DNA from: Nepenthes gracilis
Lineage: Eukaryota; Streptophyta; Magnoliopsida; Caryophyllales; Nepenthaceae
Direction of reading: 5' to 3'
Length of the DNA stretch: 64,000 nucleotides
Assembly: GCA_033239525.1 (NCBI GenBank)
Contig: BSYO01000033.1
Coordinates: 8,981,501 to 9,045,500, forward strand
Below, piece after piece: positions 11,589 to 21,745 of the stretch. The position numbers and the translations under genes are program-made. The notes below the pieces were generated by a model. The model saw only the letters and a program-made list of their open reading frames with translations, was not told the origin of the DNA and searched no databases. Position 1 is the stretch's first letter. Each line of letters starts with the position of its first letter.

Positions 11589-12003
11589 AAAAAGTAATCC
11601 TTTTGTTTTTATTCTTCCATCTTGTAGCGCGTGCTTTCTCTTACTGATTGCTTTCCCCTGACGTGTCCCACCCTGTCTCGTGCGCTTGAGGATCTTCGGA
11701 TGCTCACGATTAGTTTTGCTAGTTTCGCCCCTTGAGCCCTATATGACCGTCATTGGGATGACGCGGTTCAAGGGCGGCCTCTGACGTCTGGGGCCGCAGA
11801 GGCTAGAATGCCATTGATGGCGGTCACATCCATCTATCTATCTGGCGCATTAAGTGCACAAGAGATCGAGGGGCGCTATGTCATGATGACTTGCATTGGA
11901 AACGAGCGAGGCTTCAGGGATTCCCCACGTGGAGCGCGCTCGTTGGCATTGTTTTGGCACTCCTTGCTTTCAGAGCGCAGCTGTTTTTGGGGAGAACTCC
12001 GCC

Positions 12004-12012
12004 TATTTAAAT
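12004..12012 (+). promoter_or_regulatory. TATA-like box CTATTTAAA of antisense unit B
   Basis: CTATTTAAA sits 115 bases before the ATG of the unit B reading frame. The same nine bases occur before the unit C ATG (13159) and before the antisense ORF of the second Tat element (38629). Confidence 0.55.
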
Positions 12013-12118
12013 GCACAAACCCCTTCTCAGATAACGCGCTTTACTACTCCTTTGGCGGGGTGAAGTTTTGTGTTGCTTGCGATCTTTCTCTCGTTTGCCT
12101 GCTCTTATTGCAATCCGG

Positions 12119-12790
12119 ATGGAAGAGTCGTCTTCGTCGTTCAGATCAGGATATTCTTCCGAAGGGTCCAAAGCTGGGACCCATGCTTCTAGGGTCCCGA
12201 GTGTCACCGCATCAGAGCGGGGCACTTGGAGGATACTGTCGTGGGCCCTGTGCGATTCCCATAGGTGCCTCTAGGCTTTGAGAGGGTGGAGAGGTCCGCC
12301 GTCTCGCAGGAGCGTGGCCTAGGGAGGGTGGATTTCTCGCTCTAACGAGTTACCAGGGCAGTCGAAGACTTCGAAGCCCGGATGTAAGCTGCGGTAGCGG
12401 AGATAGAGCAGTTGAGGGCCCACACCACACACTTTGAGAAAGCATGGGCGGAATCGGAGGCCAGGGTGTCTAGGCTCACCAGTGCTAACATGGGGGCTCG
12501 AGCCCGCATTTTGGCTCTTTAAGAAGAGCTTGAGCAGCTACGGCGACAGTTTGGTACAGAGGTCAGTGGATGGGGACTGAGCTGAGGTTAAGGTTCCTGC
12601 CGGAGGAAGTTGGTCCTACACTGGAAAGGAACTTCCAGGACGACATCCGTCTCAGCCGAAGACTAGTTTCACCAGAGGACCTGAACTTCTGCATCAGCAT
12701 TTTGGATTCTCGAAACTCCAGCACCCGGATATGCGTGGACCTGGTGGAGTATCCGGCACTAGGTTCATCTGCGGCACATGAGGGATGTTA
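12119..12790 (+). pseudogene. Antisense ORF (aORF), copy B, internally deleted
   Basis: The reading starts MEESSSSFRSGYSSEG at 12119, a serine-rich start like that of antisense ORFs in Tat elements. It resumes after frame changes as a charged, coiled-coil-like stretch (about 12370-12550: AEIEQLRAHTTHFEKAWAES and following). It ends with RNFQDDIRLSRRL plus about 50 residues near 12625-12790, related to the C-terminus of copy C (RFWDGIYLCYRIASL). The central domain present in copy C (13380-13900) is absent. AATAAA follows at 12841-12846. The protein's role is unknown. The frame is broken, so this is a decayed or deleted duplicate. Confidence 0.6.
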
Positions 12791-12840
12791 AATGTATCCC
12801 CTATCGTAAGCTGCTGTAACAAGCTTTTAATGAGTATCAT

Positions 12841-12846
12841 AATAAA
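12841..12846 (+). terminator. Polyadenylation signal AATAAA after copy B
   Basis: AATAAA on the plus strand about 50 bases after the stop of copy B. A comparable AATAAA (40763-40768) follows the antisense ORF of the second Tat element. Confidence 0.45.
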
Positions 12847-13158
12847 ATTTAACACTTAGCTGTGCCGTTTCATTTTCCGTGGTTTGTTGTGGTTGAATGG
12901 TTTGTTTTCATTCCCGTGCACTCTTTTTTTTTAAGAGTCCCGCTGTCATCCTTTCTGGCGATTGAAACCCCTACATTAAATGCGAGTGTGTCAGTAGGAT
13001 CTTCGCTAGGCAGCTAAAGCAACGTCGATCTGCAGCCTGACGAATGGTCATGATTGTTGACTGCTCTGGGCCCCGTGACGCTTCCACGAGGCAGGCATAC
13101 GGCCCAACCACTCTGTGGAGGTGTCGTTTGGGTTTCCTGCTCGTTGGCACTTCGTTGC

Positions 13159-13167
13159 CTATTTAAA
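13159..13167 (+). promoter_or_regulatory. TATA-like box CTATTTAAA of antisense unit C
   Basis: CTATTTAAA lies 90 bases before the ATG at 13249. The surrounding 'ctcgttggca....gcctatttaaa' phrase is shared with unit B, so the whole promoter-plus-start block appears duplicated. Confidence 0.6.
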
Positions 13168-13248
13168 CCAGCCTTCTGGAAAATTTCCTTCGTTTGTTTC
13201 CTTGTGCTAAAGGTTTTCCGATCTTGTCCCACACGGTGAGAGAGAAAG

Positions 13249-15190
13249 ATGCCAAAGAAGAGAGAGTCTCCTTCCTCCTCACGTACTTCTAGGGTGAGTC
13301 GGCATAGGGTCAACAACATAGGCCCTGTCTTGACAACCAGCACCATCGCTGCTCTGACGGTAGATTATGAGATCCCCAACGGTAGGGGTTACCGTGCTCT
13401 GGCTCCCTCAGATAGAGCCAACGCTCTACCAAATGGTTTCGTCACAGTTTACGAGCATCATCTGAGAGGGGGGCTACGTTATTCCATGCCATGCACTCTG
13501 TATGTGCTGGTGGAGGCGTTGGGCATTCCTGTGGCAAGGCTTCACCCTAACGCCCACTGTTATCTGGTCTTGCGGTGTATCTTCGCTTGCCTTCACGGTG
13601 GCTCCTTCGATGCCAAGGCGACTAGGCTGATTTTTCGCTTCTCGAAGTAGGAAGACTGGATCTCCATGTCGTCAAAGACCGGCTTCCACTTTCGGGGATC
13701 AATCCTGACTCGGTAAAAAACTGGAACAGCCGATTCTTCTTCTTGCAGGAGCCCCCAAACTCTGAGCTTCAGCATGAGTGGGGCCCAATTTCGGAGTTCT
13801 TCCATGAGAAAACGTTGACGGATGATGCCAAGGAAGCGGCGGAGTTAGTCACCGCCATTGAGTCCCAAATGGCGAAGTTCTCCATCCAGGGCTACTTTTT
13901 GACATCAATTATGTTTGAGGCCGCTAAGTGGGGGCCTTCGTAGGGCTGGCGCGTCGTCGGTCCTACCTAAAAGGATCCCAGGGAAGTCGCCATTCCCCCA
14001 CCGTCCAGAGGGGACAAGCTGGAGAGTTGTTCGCTACTAGAATCATCTTCGGATGAGGACGAGATTGAGACTCCCTTGAAGAGGTTGAGGGAGGTCGGAA
14101 GTACCTCCATGCGGAGGTTGCAGAGGTTGGCTGTTGGCTCTGCTGTGTGGGTTTGGGCTCCACTCCTAGAGGCAGCGTCAAGTGCCGGGCTTCAGGAGGA
14201 GGCCGATGAACCCGTTCCTATTCTGGCAGCTGCGTTAGCTGAGTACGGTGTCCCTGAAGTGGGGCTTCATTCTGGTGAGGAGTCTCCTGCGCGCTCCTTC
14301 GTCGATCTGGTCATGGAGGCAGTTCCAGGCACAGTGGGCGGCGCATTAGTCCTCGATGACCAGAAGGAAGCATGCGCACCAGCGTCGGAGTTAGAGGGAT
14401 CTTTGGAGCTGGCTGTGATCTTTGCAGAGCCAATTTCGGAGGGGGGGATAATGGAGGACATCCCCGTGGCGTTGGAGGCGAAAGTCGTATTGGAAGCTGG
14501 CCCTCCGGGCGCTGAGACGGCCGTGGGAGAGATGGCTCCAGAGTCAGAACCCCAAGCGTTCCTTTGCCTTCAATGCTTCCGATCCATCCGAGACCCGCAG
14601 GAGTCATGGTTGAACTTGAGGAGCCCTTGGGCGTGTCTATGTTAGGGATTTAGCACGTCCTTCGGACGTCGCTTCCGCTCAGGTACAATCGCTATGAACT
14701 GGTCATTCTTTCGCAGTCATAATTTTTGGAAATTCTTCTGATTTCTGCATTTTCCACACATATTCCTGAGGATGCCGACCCTCTTGATGAGCTAGCCGCC
14801 CTTCTACACGGGAGCTTTCACCGTGGGCTGCACGTTGTCCAGCGCATAAGAGCCAAGGTCGCTTCCCTTCAAGAGGACAGCGAGCGGGCGCAAGAGGAAG
14901 TTAGGTGCTTGTAGTTGAAGGTGGAACGACTAGAGGTGGCCCTCACCGTTCTTGAAGATGACAATTCACGCTTGTTTAGGAATCTGAGGGGTTGGCTCAC
15001 CCCATCGGAGGCGGATCTCATGATGGAGACTCGGTTTTGGGACGGCATTTACCTGTGCTATAGGATTGCTTCTCTTGCGGCTCTTGACGTACCGAAAGGA
15101 GTCTTCCACCCTGGTAACGCTGCGGTCCGGGACGGGTTTTGCCTAAGGAATTTCCTTGAGGAGGCCGGCCCGTCTGACCCTCCACAGTAA
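13249..15190 (+). pseudogene. Antisense ORF (aORF), copy C, with 'putative gypsy-type transposon' domain
   Basis: Encoded opposite to gag-pol. The start MPKKRESPSSSRTSRVSRHR (13249) is serine-rich and basic. About 13420-13900 encodes GFVTVYEHHLRGGLRYSMP, a histidine/asparagine motif (LHPNAH), KNWNSRFFF and HEWGPISEFF, in the order I know from the plant 'putative gypsy type transposon' domain (PF04195 by recollection). A frameshift near 13650-13690 breaks this domain. An acidic, low-complexity middle follows (14076-14645). Then comes a coiled-coil region and the C-terminal block with RFWDGIYLCYRIASL (14726-15190), interrupted by a stop at 14914. Function is unknown in all such elements. The second Tat element carries a homologue at 38715-40690. 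The domain identity is family knowledge, while the transcript structure is inference. Confidence 0.75.
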
Positions 15191-16150
15191 TCTTATCTGT
15201 ATACATTGCTTTTCTTTCATCTTTTCTACTTCCCCTTTTTTTTTTCTTTTTGTCCCTTGTACAAGTGAATGAAAAGCAGCTCCATTCTCTATTGTATACA
15301 TTGTCTCCCAATGCTATCCGTGAGGTCGTATCTCGCGTTCAATGGCTAAGCTTGCAAAGCTATTGTTGTCAAGGCTCCAATCCGGTGCCTTCTTGCACTG
15401 TAGTTGTCCTTCGTCAAAGGATGTCGTCGCATATCATGCGTTTAATGGGAAGCACGATCCAGTAAAGTGGACGTCGTCGCAAATTCTGTGGAGCCGCACT
15501 GAGGGCCAGCCGGGTTTTTAGGTCGCGGCAGTCGGGCTCCGGGTCTAGGCCATTCATTGTGCGGTATCCGCGTTAGGTGCGTGCCCCCCGCTCAAGGCAT
15601 GATCGCTACCATGTACAAGGTCCTAGCCCTCGACCATCGTAGACTGATGGTGCTCTTTTATTCGTGAGAAGGTCGCTGCACACTTGCATTTCTTACTCCC
15701 TAAGGTTTTAGTGGCCGCAAGTTGGGAAGCTTTAAAAGCCCCCAGGCCTAATGTCTTGACCACCTGGGTCGTTTGGTGCGAAGCCAAGGCAGCGGGTCGC
15801 TGGGACCCTTCCGACGTGGAGTTGAAGTTCGGATGCGTCCGCCTCCGGACTGCTCGATGCATAGTCAAGGCTTGAACGAGACTGCCGATGGGCCACTTGG
15901 CGCGGGGCCAAGGTTTCTGTACCGCTTTGGGCCACCCGACGGAAAGTCGAGGTTTTGAGGTGGCCGTTCGCTTGGCATGGTGCCAAGGCCTTGTTTTACA
16001 GACGGATGATGGTCCTCCCGACTTAGGGACAGTCTAGGTTATATTATTTTTGGAATGCTATGCATGCTAACACTTTACACGAATGGAGATGCAGGCTAAC
16101 AGGAAGAATTAAATTTATTGAGCAACAACTTGATGCTTGTACAAGCACTC
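15191..16150. other. Spacer between antisense ORF C and integrase
   Basis: A T/C-rich run at 15220-15250 and mixed sequence without a recognisable coding region on either strand. It would be the 3' end of the gag-pol transcript downstream of integrase. Confidence 0.5.
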
Positions 16151-16191
16151 TTCATGATGCGTGTGCGTGCCTTACCTGGGCCGGTACTGCG

Positions 16192-17330
16192 TCACTGGTA
16201 GTATTTCCTTAGGTTGGTGGCATTCCAAGTTCGGGGAACCAGTTTACCGTTCTGGGGGTGTAGCTTGTACGCTCCAGTCCAGAGGATTGCGGAGACGGGG
16301 AATGGGCCTTCCCACTCAGGGAAGAGTTTGTTCCTACTCGCAGCTTTTCCCACCGCCTCTACCCTCCAGAGGACCAGATCCCCAACCTCAAGTGGGCGAG
16401 CTTTCACCCGCTTGTTGTAGTACCGTGCGACACGTTGTTGATAGGCCACGGTCCGCAGGAGGGCTGTGTCTCAAACTTTTGGAAGCAGGTAAGGCTTTCC
16501 CGAAGTCTGTGAGAGTTGGTGGTTGGATTGGAACATTCGACCCGCAAGTAGGGTAATCCCACTTCAACGGGGACTATGGCCTCAGCCCTGTAGCACAGGC
16601 TGAAGGGTGTCTCTCTTGTTGGTTCCCGCAGGGTCGTCCGATACATTAGAGTACGAAAGGTAGCTCTTCGACCCACGAGCCCCTTGTGTCCTCCAGCTTG
16701 GTCTTTAGCCCGTACAGTAGCATGTAGTTGGTGACTTCAACCTGTCCGTCAGCCTGAGGGTACGCCACGGACATGTGGACCAGCCTGATGCGCAAATTAG
16801 TGCAGTATCTTGTGAACCGTTTGCCAGTAAATTGGGTTCCGTTATCGATCACTATGACCTTGGGAATCCCAAAGCGGCAAACGATGTTTTGACAGAGGAA
16901 TTCCGTTGCATTCTGCTTCATAATTCGAGCCAGAGGGGCTGCTTCTACTCACTTGGTGAAGTAGTCAATGCCAACGATTAGAAACTTCCTTTGCCTGGAG
17001 GCCAAAGGTAACGGTCCAAGGATGTGGAGCCCCCTTTGCGCAAATGGCCATGGCGATTGAAGGCTGCGCAACTCTGTGTGCGGTAGGTGCGTCACGGAAC
17101 TGTGGACTTGGCAGCTCTCGCACTTTCTGACGAATTCTATGGCACCTTGCTTCAGGGTGGATCAATAGAGACCCTGTTGCATGATTTTGAATGCAATGTT
17201 CTTTCCCCAAATGTGTGAGCTCCATATGCTGAGCTGTACTTCGCTTAGAGCATGCTCGGCTTCCTCTGGGGTAAGGCATTTCAGGAAGGGAGTAGAATAT
17301 CCCTGCCTGTACAGCCTCCTGTCGAGGGGC
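16192..17330 (-). pseudogene. Integrase of the first Tat element
   Basis: Read on the minus strand from about 17330. A damaged HHCC zinc finger (the second His in SSHIWGK and both Cys of CESCQ remain, the first His is Gln) is followed by the core: FLIVGIDYFTKWVEA, then VIDNGTQFTGK with the second catalytic Asp, and PQADGQVEVTN with the catalytic Glu. The first core Asp, expected in a 'WGMDIVGP'-like phrase, is His (RGLHILGP). The C-terminus keeps a GPF..I..TGAYKL block (GPY/F module) and WNATNLRKYY. Stops and frameshifts occur. It would have joined element DNA to the host genome, and is now inactive. Confidence 0.85.
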
Positions 17331-17511
17331 ATGTATCAGCCTGCTGTCTTCTTGATCCGTTTGGCTTCGTCGATATTGCGAGCAGAGTTCCGTCGGTCAC
17401 GTGCTTTATGTACGGAGTCATCTAGTTCTCCCTTACATCGACCCGCAGCACTTCTTGGTCCGAGTAGTCGATGCTGGGCATGGCCAGGGTCTCCCTCAGC
17501 TCCCTGGCATA

Positions 17512-17960
17512 CTACTCTAGGGATCTCGCAGCCACATCCCTAGCCAGCCGGTCAGCTTTCCAGTTATCGGACCTAGGGACGTGTTTGATTAGGAAGCGAT
17601 TGAACCCCTGGATCAGGGTCTTTGCCTTCGCCAGGTATTTCTCAAGCTGAGGGTTTGATGCTTCGAAGTTTCCTTGGATCTGGTTGACCACGAGCTCAGA
17701 GTCACTATGTACGACCAATGATTTTGCGAAACATTCCTTGGGCAGGGGAAGTCTTGCGAGAAGGGCTTCGTCCTCTACCATGTTGTTGGTAGCTAGGAAG
17801 GTTAGTGCGACAGAGTAAGTCCACGCCGTCCGTAGTCTTCAATACGACTCCAACTCTGCTACTCGCTCGAGTGGATGATCAATCCATGCTCAGGGCCCAC
17901 ACCGGGACATCGAGGTCTCCCAGGATCCCTAGCCTACCAGGGTCATCCAGAGCTGGGGTC
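17512..17960 (-). pseudogene. Second RNase H domain (aRNH) of the first Tat element
   Basis: The frame encodes VVHSDSELVVNQIQGNFEA, EKYLAKAKTLIQGF and HVPRSDNWKADRLAR, the DSxL...N.KAD pattern of the archaeal-type RNase H that Tat elements carry after the usual one. The upstream part (WALSMDWSS, with Trp where Gly is normal) is in another frame. The DSE and final Asp residues are visible, while the N-terminal part is damaged. Confidence 0.8.
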
Positions 17961-17989
17961 GCCACCTCGACAATGAAGTCCGCTAGGGC

Positions 17990-18350
17990 CTGACCCTTGA
18001 TGGCTGGTCGAGGTCGGAACTCCACGTCGAACTCTCCCAGCTCCACAACCCACTTAACCAGCCGTCCGAAAGTCTTTGGTTTCTACAGGATCGACTTCAG
18101 AGGTTGATCCGTTAGTACGATGATCCGGTGTGCTTGGAAGTAGGGCCGCAGTTTCCACGCCGAATAGATGAGAGTCAACATGATTCTTCTGGCATGCAGA
18201 TAGCGGGCCTCTACGTCTATCAGTACCCATCTTACATAGTATACTGGCCACTGCGCTCTCTCATGCTCTCTGACAAACACGGAGCTGAAGGTCGTTCCTG
18301 ACGTAGCCAAGAGAGATACAAGTCCTCGCCCATGCACGGCGAGCTCAGGA
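17990..18350 (-). pseudogene. RNase H (gypsy-type) of the first Tat element
   Basis: Recognised by QWPVYYVRWVLIDVEARYLH, WKLRPYFQAHRIIVLTDQPL and, near 17990-18050, KWVVELGEFDVEFRPRP. These correspond to the RT-linked RNase H of gypsy pol. Several frame changes separate it from RT. Confidence 0.8.
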
Positions 18351-18419
18351 GAGGTGGGTGGGCAAGGTAGGTTTTCAGCTCTTTAAAGGCTTCGCCACAT
18401 TCCTCGGTCTATCGGAATC

Positions 18420-19202
18420 CTAACGATTTTGTACCCCTAAGTGCCCTGAAAAAGGGAAAGTACTTCTCCGCGGACCTAGAGAGGAATCGCGAGAGGGTCG
18501 CCAGCCGCCCGGTGAGTTTCTGTACTTCACCGTCCGCGGAGGATTCAAGTCAAGGATAGTCTTGATCTTTTCTGGGTTGGCCTCGATGCCACGTTGGGAT
18601 ACAATGAAGCCTAGGAACTTCTCCGAGGTTACCCCGAACGCACATTTGGCTTTGTTGAGCTTCATCCTGTACACCCAGATGATTTGGAAGGCCTCCTCTA
18701 GGTCGCGGATGTGGTTGCTGGTAACCCTGCTTTTCATAAGCATGTCGTTGATGTACACTTCCACGTTTTTCTCGATCTGAGTCTCAAACATTTTGTTCAC
18801 CATGCGTTGATCGGTTACCCCGGCATTCTTGAGGCCAAAGGGCATCACCTTATAGCAGTATGTCCCCTGGTCGGTCATGAAAGATGTATGTTTCTCGTCC
18901 TCAGGGTGCATCTGGATCTGGTTGTAACCGGAGTAGGCATCCATGAAGCTTAAAAGCTCGTGCCCGGATGTAGAGTCCACAAGTTGATCGATCCTAGGGA
19001 GAGGGAAGCTATCCTTTTGGCAAGCCTTATTCACGACGATGAAGTCTACGCATATTCGCCATTTGCCGTTGCTCTTTTTCACCAACACGACGTTGGATTA
19101 CCATTCTGGGTACTGGACCTCTCGAGCAAATCTGGCGTCCAGGAGTCTTTTCACTTCTTCCCTTATGGTAATCAGTTTCTCGACGGAATGGTTCTTACAC
19201 TT
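18420..19202 (-). pseudogene. Reverse transcriptase of the first Tat element, catalytic motif mutated
   Basis: The longest intact pol frame in the element (19088-18420) contains NGKWRICVDF, DSFPLPRIDQLVDSTSGHE, SFMDAYSGYNQIQMHPEDE, YCYKVMPFGLKNAG and the active-site motif as YINDML. The family normally has Y-V-D-D, and here the codon is AAC for Asn instead of GAC. RT copies element RNA into DNA, and this copy should be inactive. The thumb/connection region runs on to NPEKIKTILDL. Confidence 0.92.
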
Positions 19203-19958
19203 CTACTGCACGTGCTTGTGGCCAGAATCGAGGCCCAACTTGTAGTCCATCACTTCGGTCGGTATCCTAAGCATGTCAGCAGGAACCCAAGCAAACACGT
19301 CAGAGTTTATCTTTAGGAAGGTGATTAATCGATCGCATTCAGCAGGCAGGAGAGAGCTGCCCACATGGACGCACTTCTCTGGCTCTGCGGGATTCAGAGG
19401 TATCGCTTCGGTAGCTTCTCCCAACTTGGCCTGCTGTAACAGGGCTTCGTCACAGAGGTCAAGATCTTCATCCGGGCGGCTCGATGCTGCGGGAGCGACC
19501 TGAGACAAGTAGTACATCCGTCCCATCACCTGGTCCCCAAGTACTTCCCCCACGCCACACAGGGTGGGAAACTTAACCTTCAGATAATGGATCGACGTTA
19601 CGGCCCCGAAAGCTGTGAGGAAAGGTCTGCCGAATATAGCATTGTAAATAGATGGTAGGTCGATGACGAGGAATGCCAGCTCTTGCGTTGCGGCGCACGG
19701 GTAAGTTCCCATTGTGACCTCTAGCCGGATTATCCTCTGTATGGGCACTGGCTCGTAGTCTAGGCCGTACAAAGGGCTATTGACCGCTCTCATCTGACCT
19801 CGCCTCAATCTGAGCTTAAAAAAGGCACTGAAATACAACAAATTCTGTGAGCTTTTATTATCAATGAAGACTCGTTTTAGCTGGTAGTCAGTCTTACCGT
19901 CTGAAACGAGGACGAATATAATAAGGGGATCAGTATGGAGGAAGGTTACATGAGCCAT
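19203..19958 (-). pseudogene. Protease and linker of the first Tat element
   Basis: An open frame of 251 codons. Near its start is RVFIDNKSSQNLLYF, where Tat proteases carry D-x-G-S-S; the Gly is Lys. Downstream are the conserved linker phrases IFGRPFLTAFGAVTS, MYYLSQV and FAWVPADMLRIP that lead into RT. The long open frame is decayed at the catalytic site. Confidence 0.85.
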
Positions 19959-20144
19959 ATCGTTGCTACTAAAGCTAATGATATCACTCCTATCTCATAT
20001 CTTCACTCTCTTGTTGCTGGAATTTAACTCCTGCTCCTTCAGCTTGATGCCCCCCGCAGATGCGGTAGAGATCATGTTGATCACGCCGGCGGCCGTACGG
20101 CTCAGGGGAGGCTCACTGGCCTCGCCCTTCGAGGTTGTGGGGGC

Positions 20145-21674
20145 TTGCCCCGAACCTTTCACGAACTGTTTAAGATGCTCGCGACGGATCAGGTCATCTA
20201 TCTATTGCTGCAAGGTCCTGCAGTTCTCTGTAGAATGTCCGAGGCAGCGGTGATGCTTATAGCATTTCGTCTAGTCGCTACCGCTCGAGCCCTTTGGCGC
20301 TTTTGGCCATTTGAAGAACTTCTCATCCTAGATCTGCATCAGGATGCTCGCGCGGGTATCGTCCAGGGGAGTCAGGGACGTCTGTCCATGATCCTTCTTA
20401 GATCCCGGCGAAGGGCGTGGCTACTTACGGCGCTCCGGGAAGCAGTTACCGTTGTCGTTCCTCTTCTGTCCACTGGCAGGCCGGGTAGCTTCCGGGGGCA
20501 GCCTATGCTTTCAGGGCGCTTCGCCTCGTTCTCCTCCTCTAATATGATGTAGGATTAGGCGATGATTTCAGCCTCTCGGAAGGACTGAGGGCGCTGGTGT
20601 GACAAGTGTTTGAAGAAATTCCTTGTTGCCAACGTAGCAACGAAGGCACTGAGCTTCATCTCGTCGGAGAGCTGAGGAATCCAACGTGCATCGGTGATCA
20701 AGCGGTTGAGAAATCGGTTCAATCTTTCATCTGACCTCTGACGGAGGCGGACTAGGTGCCACAGCTGCCTTTCTTCTCTTCGGCTGGAGGCGAACTAACT
20801 TAAGAAGCTGTCTGCTAGCTCATCGAATGAGCGAATGGAATTTGGCAGGACGTCGTGCAACCAGAGCAGCGCATCCCCCCTGAGGGTGACGGGAAAGCAT
20901 TGGCACATCATTGCCTCACTTGCTCCCCACAGGGACAATGGGTACGGAAGCAGTTGAGGTGGTCTATCGAGTCCTTGCTTCTGTCGTACCTTTTCAGAAC
21001 GGGCATCTTGAACTTGCGGGGTAGTGGCTGAGTCCACAGGTCCATGGCGAAAGATGACCTTCGAAGGTCGACGGAGGATCGTGCGGGTCTCTCCTTATGC
21101 AGGAGATTTCACAGTACCTTGACCTTCTCCTCCATTGGCGGGTCGGATGTCCCTCTCTACGCGTTAATAATGTCACGGAGCTTCGTGTAATCCTGAGGGC
21201 GTGGCTGGACTTCTCGGTGGTGGTGGCTTTTCGTACGGGGGGCCACTCACTGTTGGAGTTTGCGGCGGTTGGCCTCCCATGGCTGCGGGAGTTGTGGGGG
21301 TTACGCCGCTCAGGGCTCTCCATTCGATCATCCCGACTGGGATGGCTTTTAGCCGCGGATTGGACCCTACTGTCAGAGGCCGCCTAGGCCCCAGCGTCGT
21401 CAGGTCGGTCGGATCTTCTCCTGAAGACTGTCGCGTGACGCCTCCTTCTCCTGGAGGAGGACGCCTAGGCTGCTGGAGGGGTAGCCCCCATCCAAGGGGT
21501 ACCCGTCCGGTTACAAAGGGCCTGGAGTACTAGCCTCATGTCGCCCATGTCCGCGGCCAGGCGGTGGACGTCGGGCTCTGGACAGGTGTCTGCATGGCTT
21601 CCCACGAAGGGGTCTTCGCTGTGAGCGACAACGTTTATTGCTGGGGCACTAGCTTGTGCCCTAGTATTCACCAT
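20145..21674 (-). pseudogene. Gag of the first Tat element
   Basis: Starts MVNTRAQASAPAINVVAHS at 21674, just inside the PBS. The capsid core is represented by MMCQCFPVTLRGDALLWLHD and SIRSFDELADSF (20795-21037). Near 20170-20260 are CLGHSTENCRTLQQ and IDDLIRREHLKQFVKG, matching the 'HGHTTEECRQLKDEIE.LIRRG.L..F' block of Tat gag. Multiple stops and frame changes occur. The start resembles that of the second element (45242-45424). Confidence 0.82.
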
Positions 21675-21725
21675 TCTTGATGCTTTGGAATGAAGGTGAG
21701 AAGGAGACGCTAGGCTTCTCGTCCC

Positions 21726-21745
21726 GTTCCCACAGACGGGGCCAA
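21726..21745 (-). promoter_or_regulatory. Primer binding site of the first Tat element
   Basis: On the minus strand the 20 bases adjoining the 5' LTR read TTGGCCCCGTCTGTGGGAAC. This resembles the TGGCGCCGTCTGTGGGAA consensus seen after the 5' LTR in many plant gypsy elements. It fixes the element's orientation. Confidence 0.8.

Noticed and set aside
13712..13749. A 38-bp intron (gtaaaa...ttgcag) in antisense ORF C
   Set aside because: The sequence is open and encodes the conserved KNWNSRFFF motif in frame, so it is coding rather than intronic.
14267..14607. Minus-strand frames opposite antisense ORF C
   Set aside because: Shadow of the acidic plus-strand coding region; proline-rich nonsense.
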